A stretch of 64,000 nt of DNA from Pseudomonas psychrophila HA-4 (lineage in GTDB: Bacteria > Pseudomonadota > Gammaproteobacteria > Pseudomonadales > Pseudomonadaceae), in assembly GCF_000282975.1 (NCBI RefSeq), contig NZ_ALJC01000131.1:41820-105819 (forward strand). The letters run 5' to 3'. The position numbers and the translations under genes are program-made. The notes beneath the pieces were generated by a model. It worked only from the letters and a program-made list of their open reading frames with translations, searched no databases and was not told the origin of the DNA. Below, piece after piece: positions 28,368 through 37,356 of this stretch; position 1 is the stretch's first letter, and every line of letters begins with the position of its first letter.

Positions 28368-28499
28368 TGTAGTCGCTGCCGAAGGCTGCGATCAACGGCG
28401 AAGCCGGTGTAAAATCAGCGCACGAAACATTTCAGTCGCACTCTTTGCACGGCATAACGATTGCTTCGCAACCGAACGCAGCCTTCGGCAGCGACTACA
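28368..28499. repeat. REP-type paired inverted repeat, family B
   Basis: TGTAGTCGCTGCCGAAGGCTGC (28368-28389) has a perfect 22-base complement at 28478-28499, facing inward across an 88-base spacer. This looks like a pair of REP units (BIME-like). A degenerate relative lies at 33959-34040. It fills the gap between idh and the Nudix gene, and a promoter for the Nudix gene may be embedded. Confidence 0.85.
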
Positions 28500-28525
28500 A
28501 AACCTCACCCTCTGGAACCCCTCCC

Positions 28526-28972
28526 ATGGAATGGAAACCCCACCTCACCGTCGCCACGGTCGTCGAAGACAACGGGCGCTTTTTGATGGTTGAAGAATTT
28601 AGCGGCGAACGCGCCGTGCTCAATCAGCCCGCCGGGCATCTGGACCCGAACGAAACCCTGATCGAAGCCGCCATTCGCGAAACCCTCGAAGAAACCGGCT
28701 ACGACGTCGAACTGACCGGGGTCATCGGTATTTATTTGTACACAGCCCCCAGCAATGGAGTGACCTATCAGCGCGTGTGCTTTGCGGGCAAGGCTTTAAA
28801 ACATCACCCTGAATACACCCTGGACACCGGCATCATCGGCCCGTTATGGCTGACCCGTGACGAGTTAATAGCCCAACGCCATCGCTGGCGCAGCGAGTTG
28901 AGCCTGCACTGCATTGACGATTATCTGACCGGCAAACTGTTCGACCTCACGTTAATCCGCCCTTCGGTTTAG
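28526..28972 (+). CDS. nudJ: Nudix hydrolase, NudJ-like
   Basis: 148 residues from the ATG at 28526. The Nudix box GHLDPNETLIEAAIRETLEE followed by TGY fits Gx5Ex7REUxEExGU. The start HLTVATVVEDNGRFLMVEE resembles NudJ/YmfB, a phosphatase for HMP-PP and nucleoside tri- and diphosphates. As in many gammaproteobacteria it directly precedes mnmA (59-bp gap). The frame is open upstream into the REP element, which argues for the ATG at 28526. The exact substrate is not shown by the sequence. Confidence 0.88.
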   Translation: MEWKPHLTVATVVEDNGRFLMVEEFSGERAVLNQPAGHLDPNETLIEAAIRETLEETGYDVELTGVIGIYLYTAPSNGVTYQRVCFAGKALKHHPEYTLDTGIIGPLWLTRDELIAQRHRWRSELSLHCIDDYLTGKLFDLTLIRPSV

Positions 28973-29031
28973 CCTTGAGCGCTCGGGCCTGCTAGAATCG
29001 CGTCCTTTTTCAAGACACTCATTGAAACCTT

Positions 29032-30165
29032 ATGCGTGATCCAGCCTTAGTCGCCCCCGAAAAACAGCGCGTCATCGTCGGCATGTCCGGTGGTGTCGAC
29101 TCTTCCGTTTCCGCCGTTCTGCTCATGGAGCAGGGCTACCAGGTGGAAGGCCTGTTCATGAAGAACTGGGAGGAAGACGACGGAACGGATTACTGCACCG
29201 CCATGGATGATCTGGCAGACGCCCAGGCCGTGTGCGACAAAATTGGCATCAAGCTGCACACTGCCAACTTTGCCGCCGAATACTGGGATAACGTGTTTGA
29301 ACACTTCCTGGCCGAATACAAAGCCGGGCGCACGCCCAACCCGGACATCTTGTGCAACCGCGAAATCAAGTTCAAGGCGTTCCTCGACTACGCCCTGATG
29401 CTCGGCGCAGATCTGATCGCTACCGGCCACTACGTGCGCCGTCGTGACATTGACGGCCGCACAGAGCTGCTCAAGGGCCTTGATCCAAACAAGGACCAAA
29501 GCTACTTTCTGCACGCCGTTGGCGGCGAGCAAATCGCCAAGACCTTGTTCCCAGTTGGCGAACTGGAAAAACCAGAAGTGCGCCGCATCGCTGAAAAGCA
29601 TGATCTGGCCACCGCCAAGAAAAAAGACTCCACGGGTATCTGTTTTATTGGCGAGCGCCGCTTCAGCGACTTCCTCAAGCAGTACCTGCCTGCACAGCCG
29701 GGCGAAATCAAAACCACCGAAGGTGAAGTCATTGGCCGCCATCACGGCCTGATGTATCACACTATCGGTCAACGCCAGGGCTTGGGCATTGGTGGCCTAA
29801 AAGACGCCAGTGACGAGCCGTGGTACGTGCTGATCAAAGACCTTGAGCACAACGAACTGATCGTCGGCCAAGGCAACGATCATCCATGGCTGTTCTCACG
29901 TGCCCTGCTCGCCTCAGAGATCTACTGGGTCAACCCGATCGACCTGAGCACACCATTGCGCCTGACGGCCAAGGTCCGGTATCGCCAAAGCGACCAGCCG
30001 TGCACCCTTGAAAAAACCGCTACCGGCTACCGCGCGACCTTCGACGACCCGCAGCGCGCCGTAACACCTGGCCAGTCCGTGGTGTTCTACGACGGTGAAA
30101 TCTGCTTGGGCGGCGGCGTGATCGAAGTGGCCGAGCCATGGACCAGCAAAGGCCTGCACGCATGA
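29032..30165 (+). CDS. mnmA: tRNA-specific 2-thiouridylase MnmA
   Basis: 377 residues. The ATP pyrophosphatase loop is VGMSGGVDSSVSAVLL near residue 17. The two catalytic cysteines are recognisable in PDILCNREIKFKAF and STGICFIGERRF. The C-terminal PUA-like and beta-barrel domains follow (HTIGQRQGLGIGG). It inserts sulfur at C2 of wobble U34 in tRNA-Lys, Glu and Gln, taking sulfur from the Tus relay. It works with MnmC, encoded at the left end of the window. Its stop overlaps the hflD start (ATGA). Confidence 0.97.
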   Translation: MRDPALVAPEKQRVIVGMSGGVDSSVSAVLLMEQGYQVEGLFMKNWEEDDGTDYCTAMDDLADAQAVCDKIGIKLHTANFAAEYWDNVFEHFLAEYKAGRTPNPDILCNREIKFKAFLDYALMLGADLIATGHYVRRRDIDGRTELLKGLDPNKDQSYFLHAVGGEQIAKTLFPVGELEKPEVRRIAEKHDLATAKKKDSTGICFIGERRFSDFLKQYLPAQPGEIKTTEGEVIGRHHGLMYHTIGQRQGLGIGGLKDASDEPWYVLIKDLEHNELIVGQGNDHPWLFSRALLASEIYWVNPIDLSTPLRLTAKVRYRQSDQPCTLEKTATGYRATFDDPQRAVTPGQSVVFYDGEICLGGGVIEVAEPWTSKGLHA

Positions 30166-30785
30166 GCCCCACTCAGGAGCAACTGATAGCCCTTGGCGGC
30201 GTATTTTTCGCCGCCGTGCTGGTAGACAAGATCGCCAAGACCGGCCAGATCAGCGAAGCCGATCTGGCCTGCATGCTCGGCAGCTTATTGGTGCGCGACC
30301 CCAAGGACACACTCGAAGTCTACGGTGGCGACGACATCAACTTGCGCGAAGGCTATCGTGCCCTGATTGGCGCGCTCGAGCGCGACCCCAACACCCTGCA
30401 ACGCGAGCCCTTGCGCTATGCGCTGTCGATGCTCGGCCTTGAGCGTCAACTGGCCAAGCGTGAAGACATGCTTGAGTTGATTGGCAAACGTCTGCCACAG
30501 ATCCAGTCGCAGGTTGAGCATTTTGGCCCCGCTCACGAAAACGTCGTTGCGGCATGCGGCGGGTTGTACCAAGACACCCTGAGCACGCTGCGCCAACGCA
30601 TTCAAGTGCACGGCGACATGCGCAACCTGCAACAACCCAACAATGCTGCAAAGATTCGCGCCCTGCTGCTGGCCGGTATCCGCTCCGCGCGGCTATGGCG
30701 CCAATTGGGCGGGCATCGCTGGCAACTGGTATTTAGCCGCCGCAAGCTGCTCAAAGAGCTCTATCCGATGCTTCGCGGCAATTGA
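30162..30785 (+). CDS. hflD: High-frequency-lysogenization protein HflD homologue
   Basis: 207 residues from the ATG at 30162, which overlaps the mnmA stop by four bases. The frame opens 24 bases earlier, inside mnmA, but the coupled ATG is the family start (SPTQEQLIALGGVFFAAVLVDKIA). The protein is all-helical, with one hydrophobic N-terminal helix that may touch the inner membrane. HflD is placed after mnmA throughout gammaproteobacteria. In E. coli it binds lambda CII, but its cellular role is poorly known. Confidence 0.92.
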   Translation: MSPTQEQLIALGGVFFAAVLVDKIAKTGQISEADLACMLGSLLVRDPKDTLEVYGGDDINLREGYRALIGALERDPNTLQREPLRYALSMLGLERQLAKREDMLELIGKRLPQIQSQVEHFGPAHENVVAACGGLYQDTLSTLRQRIQVHGDMRNLQQPNNAAKIRALLLAGIRSARLWRQLGGHRWQLVFSRRKLLKELYPMLRGN

Positions 30786-30913
30786 AACACCTAAGCAGAC
30801 ACACGTTGTAAGCTCGTCACGCGTAAGACGCCGGTCAGTTGGCAACGGACCGGTCGTTTTTTTCATGTATGATACGCGCCCCATTTCGTTGCCCGACTGT
30901 CCGAGAACACCCC

Positions 30914-32284
30914 ATGCAGCTTTCTTCGCTCACTGCGGTTTCCCCTGTTGACGGCCGCTACGCCGGCAAAACCCAGGCCCTGCGCCCAATTTTCAGCGAG
31001 TACGGCTTAATCCGTGCCCGCGTTCTGGTTGAAGTCCGCTGGCTCCAGCGTTTGGCCGCCCACGCAGCCATCCCTGAAGTCCCGGCTTTTTCCGCCGAGG
31101 CCAACGCCGTTCTGAATGAACTGGCCGAAAACTTTTCTCTGGAGCACGCCGAGCGCGTCAAAGAGATCGAGCGCACCACCAACCACGACGTCAAAGCCAT
31201 TGAGTACCTGCTCAAAGAACAGGCTGCGAAGCTGCCTGAACTGGCCAACGTCAGTGAGTTCATCCACTTTGCGTGCACCAGCGAGGACATCAACAACCTG
31301 TCCCACGCACTGATGCTGCGTGAAGGCCGTGATGACGTAATGCTGCCGCTGATGCGCCAAACTGCCGAAGCCATCCGCGAACTGGCAATCCGCTTCGCTG
31401 ACGTGCCGATGCTGTCGCGTACTCACGGCCAACCGGCTTCGCCTACCACCCTGGGCAAAGAATTGGCCAACGTGGTTTACCGCCTGGAGCGTCAAATCGC
31501 TCAAGTCGCCGCTGTTCCGCTGCTGGGCAAAATCAACGGTGCCGTGGGCAACTACAACGCACACCTGTCGGCCTACCCGCAGATCGACTGGGAAGCCAAC
31601 GCCCGCGCCTTCATCGAAGACGAACTGGGCTTGGGTTTCAACCCATACACTACGCAGATCGAACCGCACGACTACATCGCTGAGCTGTTCGACGCTATCG
31701 CACGCTTTAACACCATCCTGATCGACTTCGATCGCGATATCTGGGGCTACATCTCGCTGGGCTACTTCAAACAGCGCACTATCGCTGGCGAAATCGGCTC
31801 CTCGACCATGCCGCACAAGGTCAACCCGATCGACTTCGAAAACTCCGAAGGCAACCTGGGTATCGCCAATGCCTTGTTCCAGCACCTCGCCAGCAAATTG
31901 CCAATCTCCCGCTGGCAGCGCGATCTGACCGACTCCACCGTACTGCGCAACCTTGGTGTAGGCTTTGCCCACAGCGTGATCGCGTACGAAGCCAGCCTCA
32001 AAGGCATCAGCAAACTTGAGCTGAACGCTCAAAAAATCGCTGCTGACCTGGACGCTTGCTGGGAAGTACTGGCCGAGCCGATCCAGACCGTGATGCGTCG
32101 CTACAACATTGAAAACCCGTACGAGAAGCTCAAAGAGCTGACGCGCGGCAAGGGCATCACCGCCGATGCCCTGCAAACTTTCATCGACGGCCTTGAAATG
32201 CCGGAAGCGGCAAAAGCCGAGCTGAAGCTTCTGACGCCTGCCAATTACATTGGCAATGCGGTCGAACAAGCCAAACGCATCTGA
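30914..32284 (+). CDS. purB: Adenylosuccinate lyase
   Basis: 456 residues. It starts MQLSSLTAVSPVDGRYAGKT. The fumarase/aspartase-superfamily signature loop GSSTMPHKVNPIDFENSEGN is present, as is the TSEDINNLSHALML segment and the catalytic-His region SRTHGQPASPTTLGKE. It catalyses two steps of purine synthesis, forming AICAR from SAICAR and AMP from adenylosuccinate. It is cytoplasmic. The frame is open upstream, but the ATG at 30914 is the conserved start. A hairpin terminator follows the stop. Confidence 0.97.
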   Translation: MQLSSLTAVSPVDGRYAGKTQALRPIFSEYGLIRARVLVEVRWLQRLAAHAAIPEVPAFSAEANAVLNELAENFSLEHAERVKEIERTTNHDVKAIEYLLKEQAAKLPELANVSEFIHFACTSEDINNLSHALMLREGRDDVMLPLMRQTAEAIRELAIRFADVPMLSRTHGQPASPTTLGKELANVVYRLERQIAQVAAVPLLGKINGAVGNYNAHLSAYPQIDWEANARAFIEDELGLGFNPYTTQIEPHDYIAELFDAIARFNTILIDFDRDIWGYISLGYFKQRTIAGEIGSSTMPHKVNPIDFENSEGNLGIANALFQHLASKLPISRWQRDLTDSTVLRNLGVGFAHSVIAYEASLKGISKLELNAQKIAADLDACWEVLAEPIQTVMRRYNIENPYEKLKELTRGKGITADALQTFIDGLEMPEAAKAELKLLTPANYIGNAVEQAKRI

Positions 32285-32302
32285 TCGCTGCAACGACCTA
32301 TT

Positions 32303-32329
32303 AACGCCCGGCCGTGCCGGGCGTTTTTA
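32303..32329 (+). terminator. Terminator of purB
   Basis: AACGCCCGGC and GCCGGGCGTT arms around CGT, followed by TTTTTA. It lies 18 bp after the purB stop. Confidence 0.9.
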
Positions 32330-32367
32330 TTCCCGAATACAAAGCGCTTTTTTTCAATAGGTTACAC

Positions 32368-33534
32368 ATGAATCCTGATACTCCTCTTCAACTTCTGGGC
32401 GGCATCACGGCACGCGAATTCCTGCGCGACTACTGGCAGAAAAAACCGCTGCTGATCCGTCAGGCCATTCCTGACTTCGAAAGCCCGATCGACGCCGACG
32501 AACTGGCCGGTCTAGCACTGGAAGAAGAAGTCGAATCGCGCCTGATCATCGAACACGGCGAACGCCCATGGGAATTGCGTCGCGGCCCGTTCGCTGAAGA
32601 CGAATTCGGCAAGTTGCCAGAGCGCGAATGGACCCTGCTGGTGCAAGCAGTTGATCAGTTCGTGCCTGAAGTCGGCGAATTGCTGGAAAACTTCCGTTTT
32701 TTGCCAAGCTGGCGCATTGACGACGTGATGATCAGCTACGCGGCCCCCGGCGGCAGCGTAGGCCCGCACTTCGACAACTACGACGTATTCCTGCTGCAAG
32801 GTCACGGCAAGCGCCACTGGCAAATCGGCCAGATGTGCGACTCCGATAGCAAGATGCTGGAACATGCCGACCTGCGTATTCTGGCCGACTTCGAAGCTAC
32901 CGACGAATGGACCCTCGAACCGGGCGACATGCTGTATCTGCCGCCACGCCTTGCGCACTGCGGCGTTGCAGTCGATGACTGCCTGACCTACTCGGTCGGC
33001 TTCCGCGCCCCGAGCGCCGCAGAAGTGCTGACCCACTTCACCGACTTCCTGAGCCAGTACCTGTCGGACGAAGAGCGCTACACCGATGCCGACGCACAAC
33101 CGGTGAGCGATCCACACCAGATCCAGCACGACGCACTGGGCCGCCTCAAAAGCCTGCTGACCGAGCACATGAGCGATGAGCGCATGCTACTGACCTGGTT
33201 CGGCCAGTTCATGACCGAGCCACGCTACCCGGAACTCGTGGTCGGCCCGGAACTCGAAGAAGAAGACTTGATGGACAGCCTGGCACAAGGCGCCATCCTG
33301 ATCCGCAACCCTAGCGCGCGACTGGCCTGGTCCGAAGTCGATGAAGACCTGTTGTTGTTCGCCAGCGGCCAAAGCCGCCTGCTGCCGGGTAAACTGCGCG
33401 AACTGTTGAAAATGATTTGTGCCGCCGATGCGCTGCACAGTGAGAATCTCGGCCCATGGCTGGCCGATGAAGATGGACGTAACCTGCTCTGCGAGCTGGT
33501 TAAACAAGGAAGCCTGGGGTTTGCCGATGAATAG
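32368..33534 (+). CDS. roxA: JmjC/cupin ribosomal protein L16 arginine hydroxylase (YcfD/RoxA-type)
   Basis: 388 residues from the ATG at 32368. The 2-oxoglutarate/iron site is visible as HFDNYDVFLLQGHGKRHWQI (HxD) and, later, PPRLAHCGVAV (distal His). The start FLRDYWQKKPLLIRQAIP and the C-terminal winged-helix part fit the YcfD family, which hydroxylates an Arg of ribosomal protein L16 in an oxygen-dependent way. The stop overlaps the next gene by eight bases. A family-wide function in Pseudomonas is assumed from E. coli. Confidence 0.9.
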   Translation: MNPDTPLQLLGGITAREFLRDYWQKKPLLIRQAIPDFESPIDADELAGLALEEEVESRLIIEHGERPWELRRGPFAEDEFGKLPEREWTLLVQAVDQFVPEVGELLENFRFLPSWRIDDVMISYAAPGGSVGPHFDNYDVFLLQGHGKRHWQIGQMCDSDSKMLEHADLRILADFEATDEWTLEPGDMLYLPPRLAHCGVAVDDCLTYSVGFRAPSAAEVLTHFTDFLSQYLSDEERYTDADAQPVSDPHQIQHDALGRLKSLLTEHMSDERMLLTWFGQFMTEPRYPELVVGPELEEEDLMDSLAQGAILIRNPSARLAWSEVDEDLLLFASGQSRLLPGKLRELLKMICAADALHSENLGPWLADEDGRNLLCELVKQGSLGFADE

Positions 33535-33949
33535 CATCCACGTACGTGTCGCCGACTGGCATAAGGACAACGCCGAACTTCGACGCATTCGTGAGGCGGT
33601 ATTTATTGCTGAACAACATGTCCCGCCTGAGCTTGAGTGGGACGCCGACGATGCAGATGCCGTGCATTTTCTGGCTTACGAGGGCGACTTTCCAATTGGC
33701 ACTGCCCGGCTCTTGCCGGACGGCCACATTGGCCGGGTATCCGTCCTCAAAGACTGGCGCGGCCTCAAAGTGGGTGACGCACTGATGCAGGCCACGATCA
33801 ACGAAGCTGAAAAGCGCGGCCTCAAAGAACAAAAGCTAAGCGCGCAAGTGCACGCAACGCCGTTCTATGAGCGCTTGGGTTTCAAAATCGTCAGCGACGA
33901 ATTCCTCGAAGCCGGCATTCCGCACGTTGATATGGAACGCGTCAGCTGA
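33527..33949 (+). CDS. GNAT-family N-acetyltransferase
   Basis: 140 residues. GNAT features: REAVFIAEQHVPPELEWDAD, then the acetyl-CoA-binding turn GRVSVLKDWRGLKVGDALM and the C-terminal ATPFYERLGFKIVS. Proteins of this YjcF/ElaA-like type acetylate small molecules or proteins; the substrate is not evident. It starts inside the end of roxA (ATGAATAG overlap), so the two are co-translated. The same gene pair occurs in other Pseudomonas. Confidence 0.88.
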   Translation: MNSIHVRVADWHKDNAELRRIREAVFIAEQHVPPELEWDADDADAVHFLAYEGDFPIGTARLLPDGHIGRVSVLKDWRGLKVGDALMQATINEAEKRGLKEQKLSAQVHATPFYERLGFKIVSDEFLEAGIPHVDMERVS

Positions 33950-33958
33950 TCGCGACCC

Positions 33959-34040
33959 TGTAGCCGCTACTGCAAACTGCGATAAGGGCCGAAGGACCTG
34001 CAACATAAGGGGTCCATCGCAGCCTCCGGCAGCGACTACA
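33959..34040. repeat. Degenerate REP-type repeat, family B
   Basis: TGTAGCCGCTACTGCAAACTGCGAT at the left and ATCGCAGCCTCCGGCAGCGACTACA at the right form an imperfect inverted pair related to the unit at 28368-28499. It lies between the GNAT gene and the secretin-domain gene. Confidence 0.75.
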
Positions 34041-34139
34041 AAGACACGTTACAAACGCCCTGCCATCTTCGGATCGCAGGGCGTTTTGCTATCTGCCACA
34101 CTCCGCGGATACTTTTCACGTATTGCGGAGATAACGGAC

Positions 34140-34883
34140 ATGTCCCTACGCGCTTTCATCGCCAGCCTGCTAATAGTCTTCAGCATTAGCGCGCTGGCCG
34201 ACACTAAAGTCATCACCCTGCAAAACCGCACCAGCGCCGATTTACTACCGATTGCGCAGAACTTTATCGGTAAAAACGGCAAAGTCAGCGCCTACGGCAA
34301 TCAGCTGATTGTCGAAGCAGCACCCTCGAAAATTCAAAACCTCGAAAACCTGCTGGCGCAACTCGACACACCCGCCAAGCGCTTGCTGATTACGGTCGAC
34401 ACTCGCGACAACAGCCTGCCCCAGTCAAATTCAGACACCCGCGTGATCAGTACCGCCAGCCGAGAAGGTGGCATTCAACAGATTCAAGCCACTGAAGGTA
34501 TCCCCGCACAGATCCAGATCGGCCAAAGCGTACCCCTCACCAGCACGCAAACAGATGCCTACGGACGGGTGCTTGCACAGACCGATTACCGTGATGTCAC
34601 TCAAGGTTTTTACGTCACCGCCAACGTTACAGGTGAAACGGTACACCTCACGATCAGCACGCACCTCGACACCATGAGCCAAGAGCAGCCAGATGTAGTG
34701 AACGTGCAAAATACCGACACACACGTCAGCGGCCCACTCGGCCAATGGATCACCGTGGCAGGCAGCAGCAACCAGAGCCAAAGCAAAAATAACGCTACAA
34801 CCCTTACGTACTCTACTCAAGGCCGCAACGACATGACGGTGCGGGTCAAAGTCAACATTCTCGACCAGAGGACCCAGAACTGA
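34140..34883 (+). CDS. Exported protein with short secretin/TonB-type N-terminal domain
   Basis: 247 residues. A signal peptide (MSLRAFIASLLIVFSISALA, cut before DTKVI) sends it to the periplasm. Residues about 22-85 form the beta-alpha-beta-beta-alpha module of secretin N-domains (VITLQNRTSADLLPIAQNFI, SAYGNQLIVEA, IQNLENLLAQLDTPAKRLLI). The rest is beta-rich (VTQGFYVTANVTGETVHL), like a truncated secretin ring, but it is far too short for a full outer-membrane secretin. No secretion or pilus genes stand nearby. The function is unknown; it is conserved at this place in Pseudomonas as far as I recall. Confidence 0.8.
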   Translation: MSLRAFIASLLIVFSISALADTKVITLQNRTSADLLPIAQNFIGKNGKVSAYGNQLIVEAAPSKIQNLENLLAQLDTPAKRLLITVDTRDNSLPQSNSDTRVISTASREGGIQQIQATEGIPAQIQIGQSVPLTSTQTDAYGRVLAQTDYRDVTQGFYVTANVTGETVHLTISTHLDTMSQEQPDVVNVQNTDTHVSGPLGQWITVAGSSNQSQSKNNATTLTYSTQGRNDMTVRVKVNILDQRTQN

Positions 34884-34908
34884 CCGAAGAGTCGTATTAG
34901 ACTAAATA

Positions 34909-34934
34909 TGTAGTGCTAGCAAAAAAGCACTACA
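34909..34934. repeat. Small inverted repeat after the secretin-domain gene
   Basis: TGTAGTGCT (34909-34917) and AGCACTACA (34926-34934) with an 8-base loop. No T run follows on the plus strand, so it is not a canonical terminator for the upstream gene. The rest of the gap before aceA shows no gene. Confidence 0.6.
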
Positions 34935-35115
34935 AAACGTTTGACGACTTAAAAATGCGAAGGCATGATGGCCCCGCTCCCGCTAATCAGAGCCCCTGCA
35001 AAGGGCCGAGTGCCTTATAGCGATCAGCCATTCACGCACAGACTCAAACACGATTGTTGTGTGCTGGTGGAGCAAACATTTTTCAACCCAGACCTATGCG
35101 ACGAGGTTTATCTCC

Positions 35116-36441
35116 ATGGCACTGACACGCGAACAGCAAATTGCAGCCCTTGAAAAAGACTGGGCCGAAAATCCACGCTGGAAAGGCGTGACTCGCGATT
35201 ATTCCGCTGCTGACGTGGTCCGCCTGCGCGGCTCGGTTCAACCTGAGCACACTTTCGCAAAATTGGGCGCTGACAAGCTGTGGAAACTGGTGACACAGGG
35301 CGCACACCCGTCCTTCCGTCCTGAGAAAGATTTCGTCAACTGCATGGGCGCCCTGACCGGGGGCCAAGCAGTTCAACAGGTTAAAGCCGGCATCCAGGCT
35401 ATCTACCTATCGGGCTGGCAAGTGGCAGCAGACAACAACTCTGCTGAATCCATGTACCCCGATCAGTCGCTATACCCGGTGGACTCGGTACCAACCGTGG
35501 TCAAGCGCATCAACAACTCGTTCCGTCGTGCTGACCAGATCCAGTGGAAAGCCGGCAAAAATCCGGGCGACCAGGGTTACATCGACTACTTCGCACCCAT
35601 CGTGGCTGACGCAGAAGCCGGTTTCGGCGGCGTGCTAAACGCTTATGAACTGATGAAGAGCATGATCGAAGCAGGCGCCGCTGGCGTTCACTTCGAAGAC
35701 CAACTGGCGTCCGTAAAAAAATGCGGCCACATGGGCGGCAAGGTTCTGGTTCCTACCCAAGAAGCTGTACAGAAGCTTACCGCTGCACGTCTGGCTGCTG
35801 ACGTTGCTGGCACCCCAACCATCATCCTGGCGCGTACCGACGCTAACGCAGCAGACTTGCTGACATCAGATTGCGACCCGTACGACCAGCCGTTTGTGAC
35901 GGGTGAACGCACCAAAGAAGGCTTCTATAAGGTGCGCGCAGGCCTGGACCAGGCTATCGCTCGCGGCCTGGCTTACGCACCGTATGCCGACCTGATCTGG
36001 TGTGAAACCGCTAAACCGGATCTGGAAGAAGCCCGTCGCTTTGCTGAAGCGATCAAAAAGGAATACCCGGACCAACTGCTGTCGTACAACTGCTCGCCTT
36101 CCTTCAACTGGAAGAAAAACCTGGACGACGCGACCATTGCCAAGTTCCAACGCGAATTGTCAGCAATGGGCTACAAGCACCAGTTCATAACCCTGGCGGG
36201 CATCCACAACATGTGGCACAGCATGTTCAACCTGGCGCACGACTACGCCCGCAACGACATGACTGCTTACGTGAAACTGCAAGAGCAAGAGTTCGCTGAC
36301 GCCGACAAGGGCTACACCTTTGTGGCGCACCAGCAGGAAGTGGGCACTGGCTACTTCGACGACATGACCACCGTCATCCAGGGTGGCTCGTCTTCGGTAA
36401 CCGCCCTGACCGGCTCGACTGAAGAAGAACAGTTCCACTAA
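35116..36441 (+). CDS. aceA: Isocitrate lyase
   Basis: 441 residues. The catalytic KKCGHMGGK loop is present, as are PDQSLYPVDSVPTVVKRIN, FGGVLNAYELMKSMIEAGA, VHFEDQ and SYNCSPSFNWKK. It splits isocitrate to succinate and glyoxylate, the entry to the glyoxylate bypass needed on acetate and fatty acids. The start is ATG 35116 with GAGG upstream; the frame extends to 35059 but the added residues are atypical. It competes for isocitrate with IDH encoded 7 kb upstream. A strong terminator follows. Confidence 0.97.
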   Translation: MALTREQQIAALEKDWAENPRWKGVTRDYSAADVVRLRGSVQPEHTFAKLGADKLWKLVTQGAHPSFRPEKDFVNCMGALTGGQAVQQVKAGIQAIYLSGWQVAADNNSAESMYPDQSLYPVDSVPTVVKRINNSFRRADQIQWKAGKNPGDQGYIDYFAPIVADAEAGFGGVLNAYELMKSMIEAGAAGVHFEDQLASVKKCGHMGGKVLVPTQEAVQKLTAARLAADVAGTPTIILARTDANAADLLTSDCDPYDQPFVTGERTKEGFYKVRAGLDQAIARGLAYAPYADLIWCETAKPDLEEARRFAEAIKKEYPDQLLSYNCSPSFNWKKNLDDATIAKFQRELSAMGYKHQFITLAGIHNMWHSMFNLAHDYARNDMTAYVKLQEQEFADADKGYTFVAHQQEVGTGYFDDMTTVIQGGSSSVTALTGSTEEEQFH

Positions 36442-36461
36442 GAGCTGCTTTTCAGTCATTG

Positions 36462-36490
36462 ACGCCCCGACTGGTTCGGGGCGTTTTTTG
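36462..36490 (+). terminator. Terminator of aceA
   Basis: ACGCCCCGA (36462-36470) and TCGGGGCGT (36476-36484) with a 5-base loop, followed by TTTTT. It lies 20 bp after the aceA stop. Confidence 0.93.
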
Positions 36491-36932
36491 TGTGTCCGCA
36501 ACGCATTTGTAGGGGTGAGCACTCACCAAAACGTGACCCAGATCCATGAACAAAAACCAAAACCAGGGTAAAAAACCAAGTTCAAAACTTGCTAACCCGG
36601 CTTATATAAGCCAACTTCAAGGAACCTGCGGTACAGGCTCACACTAACCAGCCGCTTAAACGATACTAATTATCATTTAGAGTTGCTTTTGTTGATTACT
36701 GTTGCTGTAAAACATATTCCCTGAAATATGCTGTAATGCCCGTATCACATGGCTTACGTAGACTTTAAGGAGTGATCTACCACTAAAGGATTGAATTAAT
36801 TCATCTTAGAAAATTTACTTGCTGGGTGTTTAGCCATAAAATCCCGGCCATCAATAGCGCTGCGACATATCGTCACTGCTTTATTACCTTTTTAAGCTCA
36901 GAGACCTTTGCTCTCTGTTAAGGATTTCCAGC
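36491..36932 (+). promoter_or_regulatory. Regulatory region of the nuo operon, AT-rich with several palindromes
   Basis: A 442-bp gap without a credible gene, markedly richer in A and T than its surroundings. Palindromes seen: CAAGTT-CAA-AACTTG (36577-36591), GGCTTATATAAGCC (36599-36612, perfect) and CATATT-CCCTGA-AATATG (36713-36730). GATACTAATTATCATTT at 36662-36678 resembles a Fur box (13 of 19 positions over 36662-36680 against the classical consensus). AAGGAT before nuoA is the ribosome site. Promoter positions are not determinable by eye. Confidence 0.5.
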
Positions 36933-37346
36933 ATGCCCGAAGCGACAGGACTCATAGCCCACAACTGGGGCTTTGCCATTTTCCTTCTCGGCGTTGTCGG
37001 CCTTTGTGCCTTCATGCTCGGCGTCTCCAGCCTTCTCGGGTCAAAAGCCTGGGGACGCAGCAAAAACGAACCGTTCGAGTCCGGCATGCTACCTACAGGT
37101 GGCGCCCGCTTGCGGCTCTCAGCCAAATTCTATCTGGTCGCGATGCTCTTCGTGATCTTTGATATCGAAGCCCTCTTTCTCTTTGCATGGTCTGTGTCTG
37201 TTCGCGAAAGCGGCTGGACCGGATTCGTCGAAGCTCTCGTTTTCATAGCAATTCTGTTGGCAGGCCTTGTCTACCTATTTCGAGTGGGCGCTCTTGATTG
37301 GGCGCCGGAAGCTCGTCGTAAGCGGCAGGCCAAGCTGAAACAATGA
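36933..37346 (+). CDS. nuoA: NADH-quinone oxidoreductase subunit A
   Basis: 137 residues, three membrane helices (NWGFAIFLLGVVGLCAFMLG, FYLVAMLFVIFDIEALFLF, VFIAILLAGLVYLF). The FDIEALFLFAW motif and the loop NEPFESGMLPTGGARLR with the conserved Cys-less ESG segment are typical of Pseudomonas NuoA. It is an inner-membrane subunit near the quinone site of complex I. It is the first gene of the nuo operon; nuoB starts 10 bp after its stop. Confidence 0.97.
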   Translation: MPEATGLIAHNWGFAIFLLGVVGLCAFMLGVSSLLGSKAWGRSKNEPFESGMLPTGGARLRLSAKFYLVAMLFVIFDIEALFLFAWSVSVRESGWTGFVEALVFIAILLAGLVYLFRVGALDWAPEARRKRQAKLKQ

Positions 37347-37356
37347 GGCTTTGGCG

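Noticed and set aside
34909..34934. Hairpin after the secretin-domain gene as a terminator
   Set aside because: No T run follows on the plus strand; kept only as an inverted repeat.
36546..36647. 33-codon frame (MNKNQNQGKKPSSK...) before nuoA
   Set aside because: No ribosome site and low-complexity start; better explained as AT-rich regulatory DNA.
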